A DNA stretch of 64,000 bases, taken from contig NZ_AHCB03000005.1 of assembly GCF_000238335.3 (NCBI RefSeq), positions 496,001 through 560,000 of the forward strand, given 5' to 3'. Numbering within the stretch: position 1 is the first letter of the stretch; every line of letters starts with the position of its first letter. Source of the stretch: Pseudoalteromonas marina (GTDB lineage: Bacteria; Pseudomonadota; Gammaproteobacteria; Enterobacterales; Alteromonadaceae). A program made the translations under genes and the position numbers. Shown here piece after piece: positions 9,752-17,000 of this stretch. A model generated the notes under the pieces. It did no database searches. It was not told the DNA's origin and saw nothing but the letters and a program-made list of their open reading frames with translations.

Positions 9752-10066
9752 ATGTCTCAGTTTGAAAATGTAAGCGTAGTTAAAAAGGCCAACGTGTATT
9801 TTGACGGTAAAGTGTCAAGCCGTACGGTTGTATTTAGCGATGGAACTACAAAAACATTAGGCTTTATGCAGCCGGGTGAGTTTGTATTCGATACCAGTAA
9901 AAAAGAACTCATGGAGCTTTTAGGTGGCCAGTGGGATATTTTATTACCAGGGGCAAGCGAGTGGAAAACGTTTTCTGCGGGCGAGTCATTTAATGTAGAC
10001 GCTAACGTAAGCTTTAAAGTAAAAGTAAGTGATTTTGCCGACTACTGTTGCTCGTACACAGATTAA
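9752..10066 (+). CDS. ppnP: Pyrimidine/purine nucleoside phosphorylase (YaiE/PpnP family)
   Basis: PpnP is a small cupin-fold enzyme that phosphorolyses several nucleosides to base and ribose 1-phosphate. The 104-residue product aligns by eye with E. coli Ppn[16 protein letters not shown], then [28 protein letters not shown], and [13 protein letters not shown] with a tail DYCCSYTD like the YLCRYL ending of the E. coli protein. AGGAG sits just before the ATG. The 206 bp upstream hold no other gene and should contain its promoter. Confidence 0.92.
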   Translation: MSQFENVSVVKKANVYFDGKVSSRTVVFSDGTTKTLGFMQPGEFVFDTSKKELMELLGGQWDILLPGASEWKTFSAGESFNVDANVSFKVKVSDFADYCCSYTD

Positions 10067-10089
10067 TAGCTAGCACAGCTAGACGTCTG

Positions 10090-10112
10090 AAAGCCCATGG
10101 TTTATGGGCTTT
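10090..10112 (+). terminator. Hairpin after ppnP, weak terminator
   Basis: AAAGCCCAT (10090-10098) pairs with ATGGGCTTT (10104-10112) around a 5-base loop. The T run stops after three bases, so termination may be incomplete. Confidence 0.55.
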
Positions 10113-10246
10113 GCATAAACTTTGCGCAACACATGATTTAAATCACCAAAAACCGCAAATAAACCTCAAATATCTCTCTTTTTTCCTTGTGTTAATCTAA
10201 ATAGCCCCCAATACTACTTATGAGGTAACAAATAAAAGGATACCCT

Positions 10247-10603
10247 ATGAAAATTAATCTTTCTGGTCACCATGTTGAAGTTACTGACTCTATTAGAGAG
10301 CACATCAACGAAAAATTTTCTAAAATTGAGAGCCACTTTCCATCACTTATTTCTCTCGATATGATCTTGTCTAAAGAGCATCATAAAATCCAAGCCGAAA
10401 TTAGCACAAATTACGAAGGTGCGCGAATATCAGTAAAAGGGGAAAACGAAGTAATGTACCCAGCTATTGCAAGCGCAGCTAAAAAACTCGATGCAGCACT
10501 AAAACATCGAAAAGGGCAAATAAAAGCAAATTTACACGAAAAGCCTGTAAGTACAACGCCAGAAATAGCGCACGAAATCATCCAAGAGATGGAACTAAAA
10601 TAA
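10247..10603 (+). CDS. Short-form ribosome hibernation factor (HPF/RaiA family)
   Basis: The 118-residue protein has the beta-alpha-beta-beta-beta-alpha fold of the S30AE family, which binds the 30S decoding centre in stationary phase. Visible are the start MKINLSGHHVEVTDSIREHI, the segment LDMILSKEHHKIQAEI, the family pattern VMYPAIASAAKKLDAALKHRKGQI, and a roughly 20-residue acidic tail ending QEMELK. ILSKE resembles RaiA (YfiA), and the tail is also RaiA-like, whereas the start resembles HPF, so I give no symbol. It lacks the dimerisation domain of long HPF. It is not next to rpoN or ptsN, so it is not the canonical hpf locus. Confidence 0.88.
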   Translation: MKINLSGHHVEVTDSIREHINEKFSKIESHFPSLISLDMILSKEHHKIQAEISTNYEGARISVKGENEVMYPAIASAAKKLDAALKHRKGQIKANLHEKPVSTTPEIAHEIIQEMELK

Positions 10604-10624
10604 TTTTTAGTCCCAAAGTACTAT

Positions 10625-10650
10625 AAAAAAGAGCCTTACGGCTCTTTTTT
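10625..10650 (+). terminator. Intrinsic terminator of the hibernation factor gene
   Basis: GAGCC (10631-10635) and GGCTC (10640-10644) form a stem with a TTAC loop, flanked by six As and six Ts (10645-10650). Confidence 0.85.
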
Positions 10651-10745
10651 ATTGCCTTTAATTTAGGTAAGTTATGCAGCCTTCGGTGTTATTAATTGTG
10701 AAAATTAATAACCAGAGTGAATAACACACATAATTTGAGAAATTA

Positions 10746-11981
10746 ATGCAGCAAACACACACTTCTTGGAAATCTCACGTAGGCGCACTAGGCCCTGGTA
10801 TTTTAATGGCAACCGCAGCAATTGGCGGGTCTCACTTAGTTGCATCTACTCAGGCTGGCGCGCTATTTGGCTGGCAACTATTTTGGTTAATACTGGCTGT
10901 TAACGTATTAAAATATCCGTTTTTTCGCTTTGGTATGGAATATACCTTAGCCACTAAAAACAGTTTAGTAGAAGGCTATAAAAACAAAGGCCCGGTGTAT
11001 TTTTATAGTTTTATAGGCCTAAACATACTGGCAGCAGTTGTTAATACCGCAGGCGTATTACTACTTACCGCCAGCTTGCTGCATTACGCACTGCCTGTAG
11101 TGATAGAGGTAACCCTGCTATGTTGGATATTGCTCGGTGTTTGCTTAGCCATATTGTTGTTAGGGCACTTTAAAGCGCTCGACAGCGTTGCTAAAGGCAT
11201 TATGGGGTTATTAACACTGGCTACTGTTATTGCGCTGGTTATTGCGTTTAGCAATGGCCCAATGGCGCCAGCTGACTATGTTGGCCCGTCACCGTACGAG
11301 CTGGCTATGCTCAGCTTTATGGTCGCGTTAATGGGCTGGATGCCAGCACCCATAGAAATATCGGCCCTCAGCTCGCTATGGCTCAAAGAAAAACAAACTC
11401 AGCAAGTGGTTACTAAAAGCCAAGGCTTGTTTGATTTTAACGTAGGCTATTGGCTAACAGCCTGCTTAGCATTGGTATTTTTTAGCTTAGGTGTGCTGGT
11501 GCAATACGGGCAAAGCAGCAGTATTGAGCTTGGCGGTGTTGCCTTTGCTAAACAGCTTATTGATATGTACGCACTGACTATTGGCGAGTGGGCAAGGCCG
11601 CTGGTATCAGCTATTGCTTTTTTATGTATGTTTGGCACTACACTTACCGTGCTTGACGGCTACGCACGTACACTTAACGAGTCACATAAATTGCTTGGTT
11701 TTGGGCAATCAAAACACAGCCTAAATATTTGGTTAATACTACAAGCACTAGCTGGCATGGCCGTTATTTTATTTTTTAAATCAGCTCTTGGCCCCATGCT
11801 TACCTTTGCCATGACACTTGCTTTTGTAACCACCCCCGTTTTTGCATGGCTTAACTTTAGCCTAGTTCGCTCAGAGCCAGCTATTAAGCACAGCGTATTA
11901 CTGCGTAGCTTAACGTGGCTAGGCTTAGTGTATTTAGTTGGTTTTGCTGTTGCGTTTGTGGCGTGGAAACTAGCAGCCTAA
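10746..11981 (+). CDS. Nramp-family transporter of the clade lacking the DPGN motif
   Basis: The 411-residue protein has about eleven hydrophobic helices and the start of an Nramp transporter (GPGILMATAAIGGSHLVAS, then QAGALFGW). True Mn/Fe Nramp proteins have DPGN in helix 1 and MPH in helix 6. Here helix 1 reads AIGGSH and helix 6 WMPAPIEISA, so the metal-binding Asp/Asn pair and the His are absent. It belongs to a known group usually named Nramp-family divalent metal transporter, marked by the segment KYPFFRFGMEY. Its substrate cannot be taken from MntH. It is a single gene with a weak ribosome site and no recognisable metal-responsive operator. Confidence 0.85.
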   Translation: MQQTHTSWKSHVGALGPGILMATAAIGGSHLVASTQAGALFGWQLFWLILAVNVLKYPFFRFGMEYTLATKNSLVEGYKNKGPVYFYSFIGLNILAAVVNTAGVLLLTASLLHYALPVVIEVTLLCWILLGVCLAILLLGHFKALDSVAKGIMGLLTLATVIALVIAFSNGPMAPADYVGPSPYELAMLSFMVALMGWMPAPIEISALSSLWLKEKQTQQVVTKSQGLFDFNVGYWLTACLALVFFSLGVLVQYGQSSSIELGGVAFAKQLIDMYALTIGEWARPLVSAIAFLCMFGTTLTVLDGYARTLNESHKLLGFGQSKHSLNIWLILQALAGMAVILFFKSALGPMLTFAMTLAFVTTPVFAWLNFSLVRSEPAIKHSVLLRSLTWLGLVYLVGFAVAFVAWKLAA

Positions 11982-12052
11982 ATATAGCCACTTACTTTAG
12001 GGTTTTAATTTAAGCCCTAAAATATAAAATTTTAGGATTAAACGAGGCATAA

Positions 12053-12508
12053 ATGGATATTAGAACAGGCGAGCTTTCAAACCCTCACGTTATAAAGCTA
12101 CTACAAGCGCATCATAACGATATGCTAAAACACTCACCCGTTGAGAGCGTACATGCACTTAATGTAACTAAACTCACTCAGCCCGATATAACTTTTTATA
12201 GTTTATGGATTGATAATAATTTAGCGGGTGTTGGCGCATTAAAAGTGCTCAATGCCACGCATGGCGAAATTAAATCAATGCGCACCTCAAGCAACTATTT
12301 ACGCCAAGGCATAGCCGCTAAGTTACTCACGCATATTATTGAGCAAGCAACACTGCGAGGCTATAAAAAACTTAGCTTAGAAACCGGCACTGCTAAGGCA
12401 TTTTTACCCGCACAAAAGCTTTACGTCCAATTTGGTTTTAAAGAGTGCGAACCGTTTGGGAATTATGAACTAGATCCGTATAGCCTGTTTATGAGTAAAT
12501 CGGTTTAA
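12053..12508 (+). CDS. GNAT-family N-acetyltransferase
   Basis: The 151-residue protein has the GNAT fold: strand FYSLWIDNNLAGVGALKVL, then the acetyl-CoA pyrophosphate loop with the RQGIAAKLL form of motif A, then motif B LETGTAKAFLPAQKLYVQFGFKECEPF. This order, and the ending with GNYELDPYSLFMSK, match the YsnE/YjgM-like subgroup of small-molecule acetyltransferases, whose substrates are mostly unknown. GAGG five bases before the ATG supports the start. It is the last core-like gene before the accessory island at 12.8 kb. Confidence 0.9.
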   Translation: MDIRTGELSNPHVIKLLQAHHNDMLKHSPVESVHALNVTKLTQPDITFYSLWIDNNLAGVGALKVLNATHGEIKSMRTSSNYLRQGIAAKLLTHIIEQATLRGYKKLSLETGTAKAFLPAQKLYVQFGFKECEPFGNYELDPYSLFMSKSV

Positions 12509-12752
12509 ACTAAAATGACCGAGAAGTAACGTTTGTAGTTGTATGATTTAAATATTATCCGCATGGCTGTTCAGAGCGAGAAGCAGCCACTGAAAAAGAT
12601 AAATTTATTCCTGTGTTTTCAGTAGAAATCTAATTTTGTCCGATAACATTATTAAACGCTGTTTTGGGGTAAAATAACATGCTAATTCCTAGCTTTTTTA
12701 ATTACTTGTTTACAAAGGTAATTGTTGGTGAAATTATTAGGGTATGTAATAT

Positions 12753-12790
12753 ACACCGTTTTGGTGTGTTATAAACCACCAAAGTGGTGT
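12753..12790. repeat. Imperfect palindrome just before the cassette boundary
   Basis: Positions 12753-12766 and 12777-12790 form arms matching at 12 of 14 positions (ACACC...GGTG against CACC...GGTGT) around a 10-base loop, ending 10 bp before the first cassette boundary. It may be the remains of an attC-like folded site or a simple hairpin. The rest of 12509-12800 holds no gene that I can see. Confidence 0.5.
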
Positions 12791-12822
12791 TCAATAAGCT
12801 GTTAGAGCACTCAAGGAAGAAT

Positions 12823-13518
12823 ATGAGTAGTCAAAATCTTTTGAGCTTTCATAAAGAAATATATTTTTTTGAAATACAAAGAAGTGGGATATTTGATAGT
12901 CGGCTGCAGATTCCGATAGCAGCTGTCGTGCTTTTAATTGGCTTTCAAGCGTATATGATAAAAGAGGTTAACTTTGGTAATTCACCTACTGGAGTTGCCA
13001 TCTTCAGTGTTCTTTTTTTGCTGTCAGTAACGCTTACTCTGATCTCTTTAATTTTCATGAAAAAAGCGTGGGGCGGCTCAAAATATAAACTCATACCCTT
13101 GGCTTCAACTATGGAACAGTACAGACAAGATTTAATGGAACATTACGGTGACTCAAATTTTAAGGAAGGCAGTAAAGCTACTAACTTATACGATGAAACT
13201 GTACTTAATTATTTTATTGAATGCAGTTCATTTAACTCTGAAATTAATGAAAAAAGGGCCAGAAGTTTGTATTTGGGTGTAGGCATACTTGCAACAGCTG
13301 CAGCCTTATCAATCCTGAGCTTTTTCCCATATTTCATTTATGAATTAGACTCGAAGGACAGCATAGATGAAATTAAAATTGTTGCACCAATTAAAGTAAT
13401 CCAAAAGGTATTAAATATGACAGATTCCAAAAAGGGGCCACCGCCACCTCCGCCACCTCCGCGGATGATTATAAATCATAAAAAGCAGCCTCCTCCGCCT
13501 CCAAAAAAGAGAGGGTGA
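12823..13518 (+). CDS. Unknown three-helix membrane protein with polyproline tail (cassette gene 1)
   Basis: From the ATG at 12823, chosen because AAGGAAG lies just upstream, the product is 231 residues; a GTG 39 bases earlier would start before that site. Hydrophobic helices are at about 28-46, 56-79 and 149-173, with a charged loop of about 70 residues between the second and third. The C terminus is unusual: eight consecutive prolines at 206-213, then a short basic linker, five prolines at 223-227 and KKRG. Translating such runs normally needs EF-P. The loose plan recalls SLATT-type membrane effectors, but no motif proves it. It lies wholly within one integron-type cassette. Confidence 0.8.
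   Translation: MSSQNLLSFHKEIYFFEIQRSGIFDSRLQIPIAAVVLLIGFQAYMIKEVNFGNSPTGVAIFSVLFLLSVTLTLISLIFMKKAWGGSKYKLIPLASTMEQYRQDLMEHYGDSNFKEGSKATNLYDETVLNYFIECSSFNSEINEKRARSLYLGVGILATAAALSILSFFPYFIYELDSKDSIDEIKIVAPIKVIQKVLNMTDSKKGPPPPPPPPRMIINHKKQPPPPPKKRG
13437..13461 (+). repeat. Short tandem repeat coding the polyproline run
   Basis: The eight-proline run is coded by a near-perfect double copy of the 9-mer CCGCCACCT. Gain or loss of one copy would add or remove three prolines without a frameshift. Confidence 0.6.
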
Positions 13519-13523
13519 GAGTG

Positions 13524-13627
13524 CTCTAACAAACGCATTAACACTCGCTACGCTCGCTAAGGACAAAAACACGTAGGCTTCCTTCGCTTCGCTCTGTGTT
13601 ATAGCCTACGTATTTTGCCCGTTATGC
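13524..13627 (+). repeat. attC-like recombination site of cassette 1
   Basis: The site runs from the R'' box CTCTAAC to the R' box GTTATGC (13621-13627), about 104 bp. Inside, 13561-13579 and 13603-13620 are near-perfect inverted arms with one unpaired base, the folded structure and extrahelical base that integron integrases recognise. The loop has the CGCTTCGCTC-type sequence common in Vibrio-like attC sites. The expected recombination point is after the first G of GTTATGC. Confidence 0.72.
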
Positions 13628-13643
13628 GGACGTAGGTGTCTAA

Positions 13644-14072
13644 GTGCCAAATCATAGCAAGAAGATCAATCTAGCTAAGGAGCAGTTAGAAGACGCAATC
13701 GAACTGCTTGTTGTTAAAAGGTATATATCTGCTTTAACTCTAGCAGGTGCCGCTGAAGAAATTTTTACAGCTTTAGCGCATGAGAAAACAGGAAATAATC
13801 CATTTGAATCTTTGCATAAGTTATTCAACATATCTTTGAGCGAGGCTGGAGGACAAAATATTTCCAAGGCTAATTATCGCAGGTTAAGGAATGGAGCTAA
13901 AAATCATGCAAAACATCACGATTTGGGTGACTCAAGTACGGTTCAATTTAATAGTCTTAACCAAGCATACGCAAAAATACTGCAAGCAACGTTATCAGCT
14001 GATATCCTTGAAGTTAAATATAAAAATAAAAGAAAATTTAGTAATTGGCGTAAGGAAAATGACAACACGTAA
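13644..14072 (+). CDS. HEPN-like unknown protein (cassette gene 2)
   Basis: The product is 142 residues from a GTG start with AGGTG six bases upstream, beginning only 17 bases after the attC boundary, as cassette genes do. It is all-helical, with the pattern AIELLVVKRYISALTLAGAAEEIF and later NYRRLRNGAKNHAKHHD. I recall the first pattern from an uncharacterised proteobacterial family. The second holds R-N-x4-H, which fits the Rx4-6H motif of HEPN ribonucleases and toxins. No antitoxin-like partner is adjacent. RNase activity is an inference; an inert HEPN-like fold is equally possible. Confidence 0.75.
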   Translation: MPNHSKKINLAKEQLEDAIELLVVKRYISALTLAGAAEEIFTALAHEKTGNNPFESLHKLFNISLSEAGGQNISKANYRRLRNGAKNHAKHHDLGDSSTVQFNSLNQAYAKILQATLSADILEVKYKNKRKFSNWRKENDNT

Positions 14073-14110
14073 CAAGGGTTTTCAAGTCGGACAAAAAACA
14101 GCGTTGAGGC
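14064..14110 (+). repeat. Truncated attC-like sequence after cassette gene 2
   Basis: GTAACAAGG overlaps the gene's stop and is followed by TCAAGTCGGACAAAAAACAG, the left half of the attC type seen complete at 14781-14869. The matching right half is not found, so the site looks broken. Confidence 0.45.
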
Positions 14111-14402
14111 TCTAGTATTACGTTTTTTAAAGAAAATCAGTCTTTTTTCCGGGTTCCAAATGTATTACCTCATTCAGTAAAAGAGCTTAGGAACGATTAC
14201 AGGAGCTTGTTTTTCAAACCGTTGGGCTATTGGAGTTATTCTACAGCCTCGTTATATGCATTAAAGAATTACGGATTTTAATCAACCTTGGCGAAAGTGC
14301 TCTGTCAGGCGGTATCTGACATCACCGAAGTAATTTGAAATCACTTTGCCATGGTTAAAGTCGGGCAACCGAATTTGATCGTTACTTTAGACTTAGGCTG
14401 AG
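14111..14402. other. Gene-free, probably degraded stretch within the cassette cluster
   Basis: No reading frame of useful length and no recognisable RNA was seen on either strand. GTTATATGC at 14251-14259 looks like a cassette start sequence, but no attC precedes it. The stretch lies between a broken attC and an IS remnant, so it is probably decayed cassette DNA. Confidence 0.5.
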
Positions 14403-14556
14403 TGTAGTGGCATAGTTAATTTGGCCACCCATTAAGAAAGAAATGCTATGCTAATAAGCATACAAATTTGGGTAAAAAAATGACGAAATTAAAACGCGCA
14501 ACATATTCTGCGGCAATCAAATTAGAAACAGCTCAGCTTTGTAGTTGACCACTACA
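14403..14556 (+). mobile_element. Internally deleted IS3-family remnant, about 154 bp
   Basis: The left end begins TGTAGTGGCATAG and the right end closes with TTGACCACTACA; its reverse complement starts TGTAGTGG, so the termini are inverted repeats. Between them are the first 20 or so codons of an OrfA. The middle of the element is gone, giving a MITE-like form. The flanking bases (GAG and GAT) do not form a clear target duplication. Confidence 0.6.
14480..14548 (+). pseudogene. Start of an IS3-type OrfA transposase, truncated
   Basis: An ATG opens MTKLKRATYSAAIKLETAQL, the typical start of IS3-family OrfA (basic, then TYS..FKLEAAQL in intact copies), and runs into a TGA after 22 codons where the IS right end begins. 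The helix-turn-helix and all of OrfB are missing, so it cannot make transposase. Confidence 0.65.
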
Positions 14557-14570
14557 GATAAGGATTTCAA

Positions 14571-14783
14571 ATGAAACCACAAACATTAGCTATGTTTATT
14601 ATTGCCGTAATATCTATTTCAGTATCTATTTATCTTGGTTTAACATATGAGAAATCTACTTTTATGAAATCATGTAAAATAGAAATGGCTAAACAATTTG
14701 CCAATAGTAAAGTTAAGGCTAACAAACAAGATGTTGAATGGACATGTGAAACTATGTATATAAATAACGGGAAGCTTTATTAA
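14571..14783 (+). CDS. Small membrane protein (cassette gene 3)
   Basis: The 70-residue product has one N-terminal hydrophobic helix (residues 7-25) and a polar, Lys-rich remainder with two cysteines (SCKIEM and WTCETM) that could pair if exported. AAGGA lies eight bases before the ATG. It lies between the IS remnant and the last attC-like site, and its stop directly abuts that site, so it is probably a cassette gene. No family is recognised. Confidence 0.6.
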   Translation: MKPQTLAMFIIAVISISVSIYLGLTYEKSTFMKSCKIEMAKQFANSKVKANKQDVEWTCETMYINNGKLY

Positions 14784-14869
14784 AAGCAACTAAGTCGTTT
14801 AAAAGGACAAAAACAGTTGGTTTTTGCTCCTTCGTCGCCTATTTTATTGACTCTTAACGAGGCGTTACC
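14781..14869 (+). repeat. attC-like site closing the cassette cluster
   Basis: The outer arms GTCGTTTAA (14793-14801) and TTAACGAGGC (14854-14863) are imperfect inverted repeats. Between them lie GGACAAAAACAGTTGG and GCTCCTTCGTCGCC, blocks typical of Vibrio/Pseudoalteromonas-type attC sites, and the site ends GGCGTTACC. Its first box (GCAACTAAG) looks altered from the usual CTAACAAG, so it may be poorly active. The next minus-strand gene ends about 40 bp later. Confidence 0.6.
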
Positions 14870-14910
14870 AATGTCTGCTTATGGCACTGAGCTGTCATTG
14901 ATATTAACTA

Positions 14911-16098
14911 TCAACTCAGCTCTTTTATCGCTCTACTTATCCCGTCTAAACTCAGCGCGTACATGCGATTGTTCATTAGCTCTTTTATAAAGCCAATTGA
15001 TTGATAGTACGGCCAGTGTTCAATTGGTTGTGGGTTGAGCCACGCGACTTTATCAAAGTGATTTGTTATACGTGCCAACCATGCACTGCCGGGCTCTTCG
15101 TTGTAATGTTCTACTGAGCCGCCAGGGTAGGCTATTTCGTATGGGCCCATAGTGGCATCACCCACAAATATGACTTTGTAGTCGCTAGTAAATTTATTAA
15201 TCAGCGTCATGGTGTCTATTACGTTTGAATGGCGGCGTTGGTTATCCTGCCAAACGTGTTCGTATAAACAGTTATGAAAGTAGTAAAACTCTAAATGCTT
15301 AAATTCACTGTGGGCGGCGCTAAATAGTTCTTCGCAGGTATGAATGTAGTCATCCATTGAGCCGCCAATATCAAACAGCATTAATACTTTTACCGCATTG
15401 TGGCGCTCGGGTGCCATTTTTACATCCAGCATGCCGCCTTGCTTGGCGGTTGCGCGAATGGTCTCGTTTAAATCAAGGGTGTCACTTGCGCCGGTGCGGG
15501 CAAATTTGCGCAGCTTTTTAAGGGCGAGTTTTATAGTGCGAGAGCCAATTTCGCGGTCTGAATCTAAATTGCGGTATTCGCGCTTATCCCACACTTTTAC
15601 CGCTTGGCGATTGCGGTTGCCGTCTTGTCCTATACGCACGCCCTCAGGGTTATAACCATATGCGCCAAAAGGAGATGTACCACCGGTGCCTACCCATTTA
15701 TTACCGCCTGCGTGGCGTTTTTGTTGCTCTTCTAAACGCTCTTTCAGGGTCTTCATAAGCTCGTCGAGCCCGCCCATCGCTTTTAGTTGGGCTTTTTCTT
15801 CATCGCTTAGGTTTTTTTCAAACTCTTTGCGTAGCCAATCTTCAGGTAAGTTGTGCTGTTGCTTTAAACTCTCGAGTAGGTCTAAGTCGGCAATACCGCT
15901 AAAGTAGTCGCTAAAGGCTTTATCAAACCTATCAAAATGGGTTTCGTCTTTTACCATTATGGTGCGGGCCAAATGGTAAAAGGCATCTACGTCGGCAAAT
16001 ATAACGCCTTTTTTTAAGGCGTTAATTAAATCGAGTAGTTCGCGCAGGCTTACCGGTAAACGGTATTCACGTAATTTGAAGAAAAACGCAATCAACAT
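14911..16098 (-). CDS. VWA-domain protein (CoxE-like), partner of a MoxR ATPase
   Basis: The 395-residue protein has an N-terminal helical region, a charged linker (around GGLDELMKTLKERLEEQQKRH) and a C-terminal von Willebrand A domain. The metal-ion site reads DIGGS in VLMLFDIGGSMDDY, in place of the usual DxSxS, with a further conserved FVGDATMGPYE. No signal peptide or TM segment is visible, so it should be cytoplasmic. It starts one base after the end of the adjacent MoxR gene. MoxR-VWA pairs act as chaperone-like units that insert cofactors or remodel target complexes; the target here is unknown. Confidence 0.88.
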   Translation of the reverse strand: MLIAFFFKLREYRLPVSLRELLDLINALKKGVIFADVDAFYHLARTIMVKDETHFDRFDKAFSDYFSGIADLDLLESLKQQHNLPEDWLRKEFEKNLSDEEKAQLKAMGGLDELMKTLKERLEEQQKRHAGGNKWVGTGGTSPFGAYGYNPEGVRIGQDGNRNRQAVKVWDKREYRNLDSDREIGSRTIKLALKKLRKFARTGASDTLDLNETIRATAKQGGMLDVKMAPERHNAVKVLMLFDIGGSMDDYIHTCEELFSAAHSEFKHLEFYYFHNCLYEHVWQDNQRRHSNVIDTMTLINKFTSDYKVIFVGDATMGPYEIAYPGGSVEHYNEEPGSAWLARITNHFDKVAWLNPQPIEHWPYYQSIGFIKELMNNRMYALSLDGISRAIKELS

Positions 16099-16099
16099 A

Positions 16100-16948
16100 T
16101 TAACGGCGGCTCATAAACGCAAGTTTTTCGATGAGGCTTATGTCTTGCTCATTTTTAAGCAGTGCGCCAAACATCGGCATTAAGCCGCCTTTTTGGCTTT
16201 TGTCGTGTAATGTTTTAGCGTCTATATCCTCTGCCATTAAAAGTTTTAACCAATCTAGCAATTCGCTGGTGGAGGGCTTCTTTTTAAGGCCGTTGGCTTC
16301 ACGTAAGTTAAAAAATACTTCTAATGCTTGGCGTACTAAATCTTGTTTAACGTTAGGGTAATGTACATCAACAATTTGCTGCATTTCTTCGCTGCTTGGA
16401 AAGTCAATATAATGAAAAAAACAGCGGCGTAAAAAGGCATCAGGCAGCTCTTTTTCGTTATTTGAAGTGATGATCACAATAGGGCGCTCTTTTGCGATAA
16501 TGCGCTCACCTGTTTCGTAAACGTGAAACTCCATTTTATCAAGTTCGAGCAGCAAATCGTTTGGAAACTCAATGTCGGCTTTGTCTATTTCGTCAATGAG
16601 TAAAACTGGGCGTTTGCCGTTAAGCTCGGCATAGGTAAATGCTTGCCACAGCTTACCTTTAACAATGTAGTTGCCAATATCATGCACGCGCTCATCACCT
16701 AGCTGGCTGTCACGCAAACGCGATACGGCATCGTATTCGTATAAACCTTGCTGTGCTTTGGTGGTCGATTTAATGTGCCACTGAATAAGCTCGGTGTTTA
16801 AACTTTTCGCAAGCTCTTCGGCCAGCATCGTTTTGCCTGTACCAGGTTCACCTTTAATAAGTAATGGTTTTTCAAGCATAATAGCAGCATTTACAGCCTG
16901 TTTTAGCGAGCTGCTTGCGATGTAATTGTCAGTAGAATTAAATTGCAC
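16100..16948 (-). CDS. MoxR-family AAA+ ATPase
   Basis: The frame is open to 17056, but the likely start is the GTG at 16948. AAGGG lies eight bases upstream of it, and the product then begins VQFNSTDNYIASSSLKQAV, as MoxR proteins of this type do (282 residues). Walker A is GEPGTGKT, Walker B is LLIDEIDKAD, sensor 1 is IITSNNEKELPDAFLRR with the arginine finger following, and a C-terminal lid is present. It should power the VWA protein encoded one base downstream. The longer reading would add 36 unlike residues and overlap the DUF1653 gene. Confidence 0.92.
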   Translation of the reverse strand: MQFNSTDNYIASSSLKQAVNAAIMLEKPLLIKGEPGTGKTMLAEELAKSLNTELIQWHIKSTTKAQQGLYEYDAVSRLRDSQLGDERVHDIGNYIVKGKLWQAFTYAELNGKRPVLLIDEIDKADIEFPNDLLLELDKMEFHVYETGERIIAKERPIVIITSNNEKELPDAFLRRCFFHYIDFPSSEEMQQIVDVHYPNVKQDLVRQALEVFFNLREANGLKKKPSTSELLDWLKLLMAEDIDAKTLHDKSQKGGLMPMFGALLKNEQDISLIEKLAFMSRR

Positions 16949-17000
16949 GGTGTACCCTTGTCTGGTCTGAGCAGTATTGAATGGGGTTATAATGCCACAG

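Larger units (their letters stand above)
12801..14869 (+). mobile_element. Integrase-less integron cassette cluster (CALIN-like), about 2 kb
   Basis: Three short genes on one strand are separated by attC-like sequences. The first cassette begins GTTAGAGCAC at 12801-12810, and its attC begins with GTGCTCTAAC at 13521-13530, the exact reverse complement. That is expected because the excised circle joins these ends as the R' and R'' boxes. A full attC-like hairpin follows (13524-13627), the next gene starts 17 bases later, and another attC-like sequence ends the cluster (14781-14869). The second site looks truncated and an IS3-family remnant lies between cassettes 2 and 3. No integrase gene is in the window, so the cluster is stranded or was inserted at a secondary site. 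Confidence 0.75.

Noticed and set aside
10081..10088. A second AGACGTCT met box after ppnP
   Set aside because: It is a lone octamer downstream of a gene unrelated to methionine, with no matching neighbour, and it lies beside a terminator hairpin.
14111..14402. A second IS or a gene in the degraded cassette stretch
   Set aside because: All frames are short and no terminal repeats or transposase motif could be recognised there.
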